Made by a program: the position numbers and the translations under genes | The notes under the pieces: model-generated | Seen by the model: only the letters and a program-made list of their open reading frames with translations | What the model was told of the DNA's origin: nothing | Database searches by the model: none | NCBI GenBank assembly: GCA_010909725.1 | Contig: JAACMV010000007.1 | Coordinates: 1,488,001-1,552,000, forward strand | Source: Picochlorum sp. 'celeri' | Lineage: Eukaryota > Chlorophyta > Trebouxiophyceae | Length of the DNA: 64,000 nt | Reading direction: 5' to 3' | Shown here: positions 61,999 through 64,000 of the stretch, in pieces | Layout: every line of letters begins with the position of its first letter | Position numbering within the stretch: the first letter of the stretch is position 1

Positions 61999-62594
61999 TT
62001 ACAATCTTCCACGTGGTCCAGGCTGGGCCTCCTTCTGTGGTCCGATGGTGATTGGGAGGTTGGCATCCTTGGCTCCCTTTGCTCCCCAGATGAGGAGAGC
62101 AGCACCTCCTCCCAAGGCAACGAGGGCATTCAGGTACTCTCTGCGGGTGAGCCCACCAGCAGCACGCTCGAAGAATTCGCTCTGAAGTCCGTTATATCTC
62201 TTCTCGTCCTCCTGTCCATACATATCCCAGCTACCGACGGTGTTTTCCAAGTCGCTAAGATCAAAAAGGCGTCCCTCTTCGCCATATTTGGCCATCACGC
62301 GAGTCTCGCGACTACAAAAATAGATAGAAGAAGAATACGGATTAGATCAGATCGTATATGATACGAGGGCGACACAAACACATTGGAAGGGTTGGGTCCA
62401 TCAGTCATGGCTGCTCTATCCGCCATGATATGTCATCCGATGTCCCCCAAACCTTACACTATGGAGTGATGTTACTATTACTACATGTAAGTATCATAGG
62501 TGACGTACACAGCCTTGGTGGCCTTCTTCTGGGAGACGATAGCCTTGGTTCCACGCACAAAGGTGCAGGTCTTGGTCGCGGCAAGAGCACTCAT
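61999..62594 (-). CDS. psaH: Photosystem I subunit VI (PsaH)
   Basis: Green-lineage photosystem I subunit, needed for docking of LHCII in state transitions. Exon 1 is 62509-62594 and exon 2 is 61999-62311; the 197-nt intron has donor GTACGT and acceptor TGTAG. The product has 132 residues. Exon 1 is the plastid transit peptide (MSALAATKTCTFVRGTKAIV). The mature part begins near MAKYGEEG and has FDLSDLENTVGSWDMYGQ, a single hydrophobic helix (NALVALGGGAALLIWG) and the end PQKEAQPGPRGRL, matching PsaH. The stop is part of TGTAA (complement of 61999-62003). Confidence 0.94.
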
Positions 62595-62763
62595 TGTAAT
62601 AATGATCTATGTTATACTGTTTTGAATTATATACTTTGGGTACGGAGTGATTGACACGTATCTCTGTCGCTCTGACGGATCGATCTCATAGGATAACATT
62701 GGATTCGCTCGACTCTTCCCATCATGGGCAGTGGTTGACAGGAGATGATGAATTCTTGTCCCT

Positions 62764-64000
62764 TCATGCGTTCTGCTCTGTTTTGGTCACACCACCAAAC
62801 TGCCTCAGGAGGAGTTCTTCTCTCTGCTTCTGCTTTCTGATACGGACTTTTTCCAAGGCAACTCGAGATTTGTCCCAAGATCTGAGGATTCTAGAGAATG
62901 CAAAGTATGGGAGGGCTTCCTCTGGGCTTAGATCTGTTCTCTCAGAGTACATGGAATACCAGTCTGGTCTCGAGGTGGACCAATAGGTGAGGCAATTCTG
63001 GATGGGTCCCACGTCGAACGGATTGTAGAATAGAAGCTCTTTATCCTTCAGATAATCATACTTGTTCCTCACGATGAGTTCGTTCGGCGTGAGACCCGCA
63101 GCAATGCAAAACACCTGCCTGAATGCCTGGAACCCAGTTCCTGTAATGATGGGGAAAATTGCCAGAAACATCATGATAGACCCTGCTCCAGCTGCTGTTG
63201 ATTTTTCTACTACATTTTCAGATACTTGTATCTTTGCAATGTCGAATAAGTGCCAGATAATCTGGAAAAACGATGGTTGCACCTGGGCATCTGGCCAGAG
63301 CTCAGTGGCAGCCAGCAGCCTGCCAAGAGCTTTGATCGACAGCGCCAGCCAAAGCACTTCAGCTGCAAATAGAACAAAGACATAGAAGGAGAATATTCTA
63401 CGGTTACCCTCCCCGATACAGTTGATGACGACGGGGCAGTGGTGGTCAAATTCTGGTACACAGCGATTGCATACAGCACAATGCTTGGAGCGGATTGGCT
63501 TATAGATTCCGCAACTCACGCAATTGTAGGGATTAGCCTTTTGTATCTCTAAGAGCTGATCTAGTGGGATAGGTGGAGGAGGATGGCCCCGTGGAAGATA
63601 TCCTGGTTTGCTCAGTGCTGTAGCAATATGAGCTCCTATTGCTGCCAACCCTAATGCATACATGGCAATTGCCCATGGCCATAAGTCTACATCGATGCGA
63701 TCTAAAAATGTGTGGGTAAATACAGCGAGCGCCGTGATCTCCAGCGAAAACACCATACTTCCTGCCATCCTGCTGGCAGGTATCAATTGATATGGCAATC
63801 CAGCAATAAGGGTGTGAGAGACAATACCAAGCGCAATACATGCAACAGGCAACAGCCATATAGCAATCCCAAGGGGTATAAGCTGCAGCCAAAAGAATAG
63901 AGCGCACATGGAAATAAATACTGGGCCAAATGCTAGATCAGTATACGCTAAGAATGACCCTCTATACAGGGTTAAAATATCTTGGCTCTTTTCCTCCTCG
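62764..64000 (-). CDS. DHHC-type palmitoyltransferase (5' partial)
   Basis: Protein S-acyltransferase. The frame is open from the stop at 62764 to the window edge; an internal ATG at 63909 is unlikely to be the start because the coding-like frame ([21 protein letters not shown]) continues upstream. Visible are four or more transmembrane segments and, between the second and third pairs, the Cys-rich DHHC domain: [40 protein letters not shown] with catalytic Cys. The C-terminal tail is basic and Gln-rich. An N-terminal ankyrin part, as in some DHHC enzymes, could lie outside the window. Confidence 0.92.
   Translation of the reverse strand, partial: EEEKSQDILTLYRGSFLAYTDLAFGPVFISMCALFFWLQLIPLGIAIWLLPVACIALGIVSHTLIAGLPYQLIPASRMAGSMVFSLEITALAVFTHTFLDRIDVDLWPWAIAMYALGLAAIGAHIATALSKPGYLPRGHPPPPIPLDQLLEIQKANPYNCVSCGIYKPIRSKHCAVCNRCVPEFDHHCPVVINCIGEGNRRIFSFYVFVLFAAEVLWLALSIKALGRLLAATELWPDAQVQPSFFQIIWHLFDIAKIQVSENVVEKSTAAGAGSIMMFLAIFPIITGTGFQAFRQVFCIAAGLTPNELIVRNKYDYLKDKELLFYNPFDVGPIQNCLTYWSTSRPDWYSMYSERTDLSPEEALPYFAFSRILRSWDKSRVALEKVRIRKQKQREELLLRQFGGVTKTEQNA

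Noticed and set aside
1..64000. CRISPR arrays, insertion sequences or prophage genes
   Set aside because: No regularly spaced repeats, transposase or phage motifs were seen, and the gene content is eukaryotic nuclear.

Overview
The window is nuclear DNA from a photosynthetic eukaryote of the green lineage, most probably a small-genomed chlorophyte or prasinophyte-grade alga. The evidence is nuclear genes for light-harvesting proteins, Psb28, lycopene epsilon-cyclase and photosystem I subunit PsaH (typical of green plastids), alongside ordinary eukaryotic genes (CCT chaperonin, eIF2B, SMC5/6, DNA polymerase theta, PI4-kinase). Introns are few and mostly 64-200 nt, with donors that favour GTACGT, GTATGT or GTGCGT. 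The pentamer TGTAA, the poly(A) signal known from green algae, lies just after or across the stop of about half the genes. I cannot name a species.

Layout. 1-2.9 kb: the end of a coiled-coil gene, then two divergent light-harvesting genes. 3.1-12 kb: two tandem ABCB-type ABC transporters on the minus strand. The distal copy is intact. The proximal copy has an intact C-terminal half and a frame-broken N-terminal half. 12.5-20.7 kb: an FkbM-type methyltransferase, a TBC1D20-like RabGAP, Psb28, an unresolved coding-like stretch, and a ZGRF1-like helicase; several of these carry single-base frame breaks. 21-30.7 kb: organellar MnmE, two tandem secreted fasciclin proteins, a BAP31-like ER protein, NSE4, a ubiquitin-like-RTF2 fusion, a membrane RING protein, and a peroxisomal-type HIBYL-CoA hydrolase. 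31-36.3 kb: eIF2B-alpha, pyruvate decarboxylase and CCT4, with a 124-bp direct repeat on each side of the decarboxylase. 36.8-51 kb: a sulfotransferase, PI4-kinase beta, a TPM-domain thylakoid protein, DNA polymerase theta and lycopene epsilon-cyclase. 51-64 kb: TRMT10, a ubiquitin protease, a TMX-like thioredoxin, tRNA-guanine transglycosylase, a CBM20-SAP protein, a DMT transporter, dolichyl-diphosphatase, a histone deacetylase, MOG1, PsaH and a DHHC palmitoyltransferase that runs off the window.

The genes do not form one pathway. Recurring themes are photosynthesis (two LHC, Psb28, TPM protein, LCYE, PsaH), genome stability (ZGRF1, NSE4, RTF2, POLQ), tRNA modification (MnmE, TRMT10, TGT) and the secretory system. 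Packing is tight: convergent neighbours are often separated by 6-40 bp, and one gene's poly(A) signal can lie inside its neighbour.

I did not find a clearly new multi-gene system. The strongest unusual signals are mosaic near-identity between the two ABC genes confined to GC-rich nucleotide-binding domains, the 124-bp repeats bracketing the pyruvate decarboxylase gene, a ubiquitin-like leader whose cleavage would expose a canonical RTF2 start, and a cluster of frame breaks at 5-7 and 14-19 kb.
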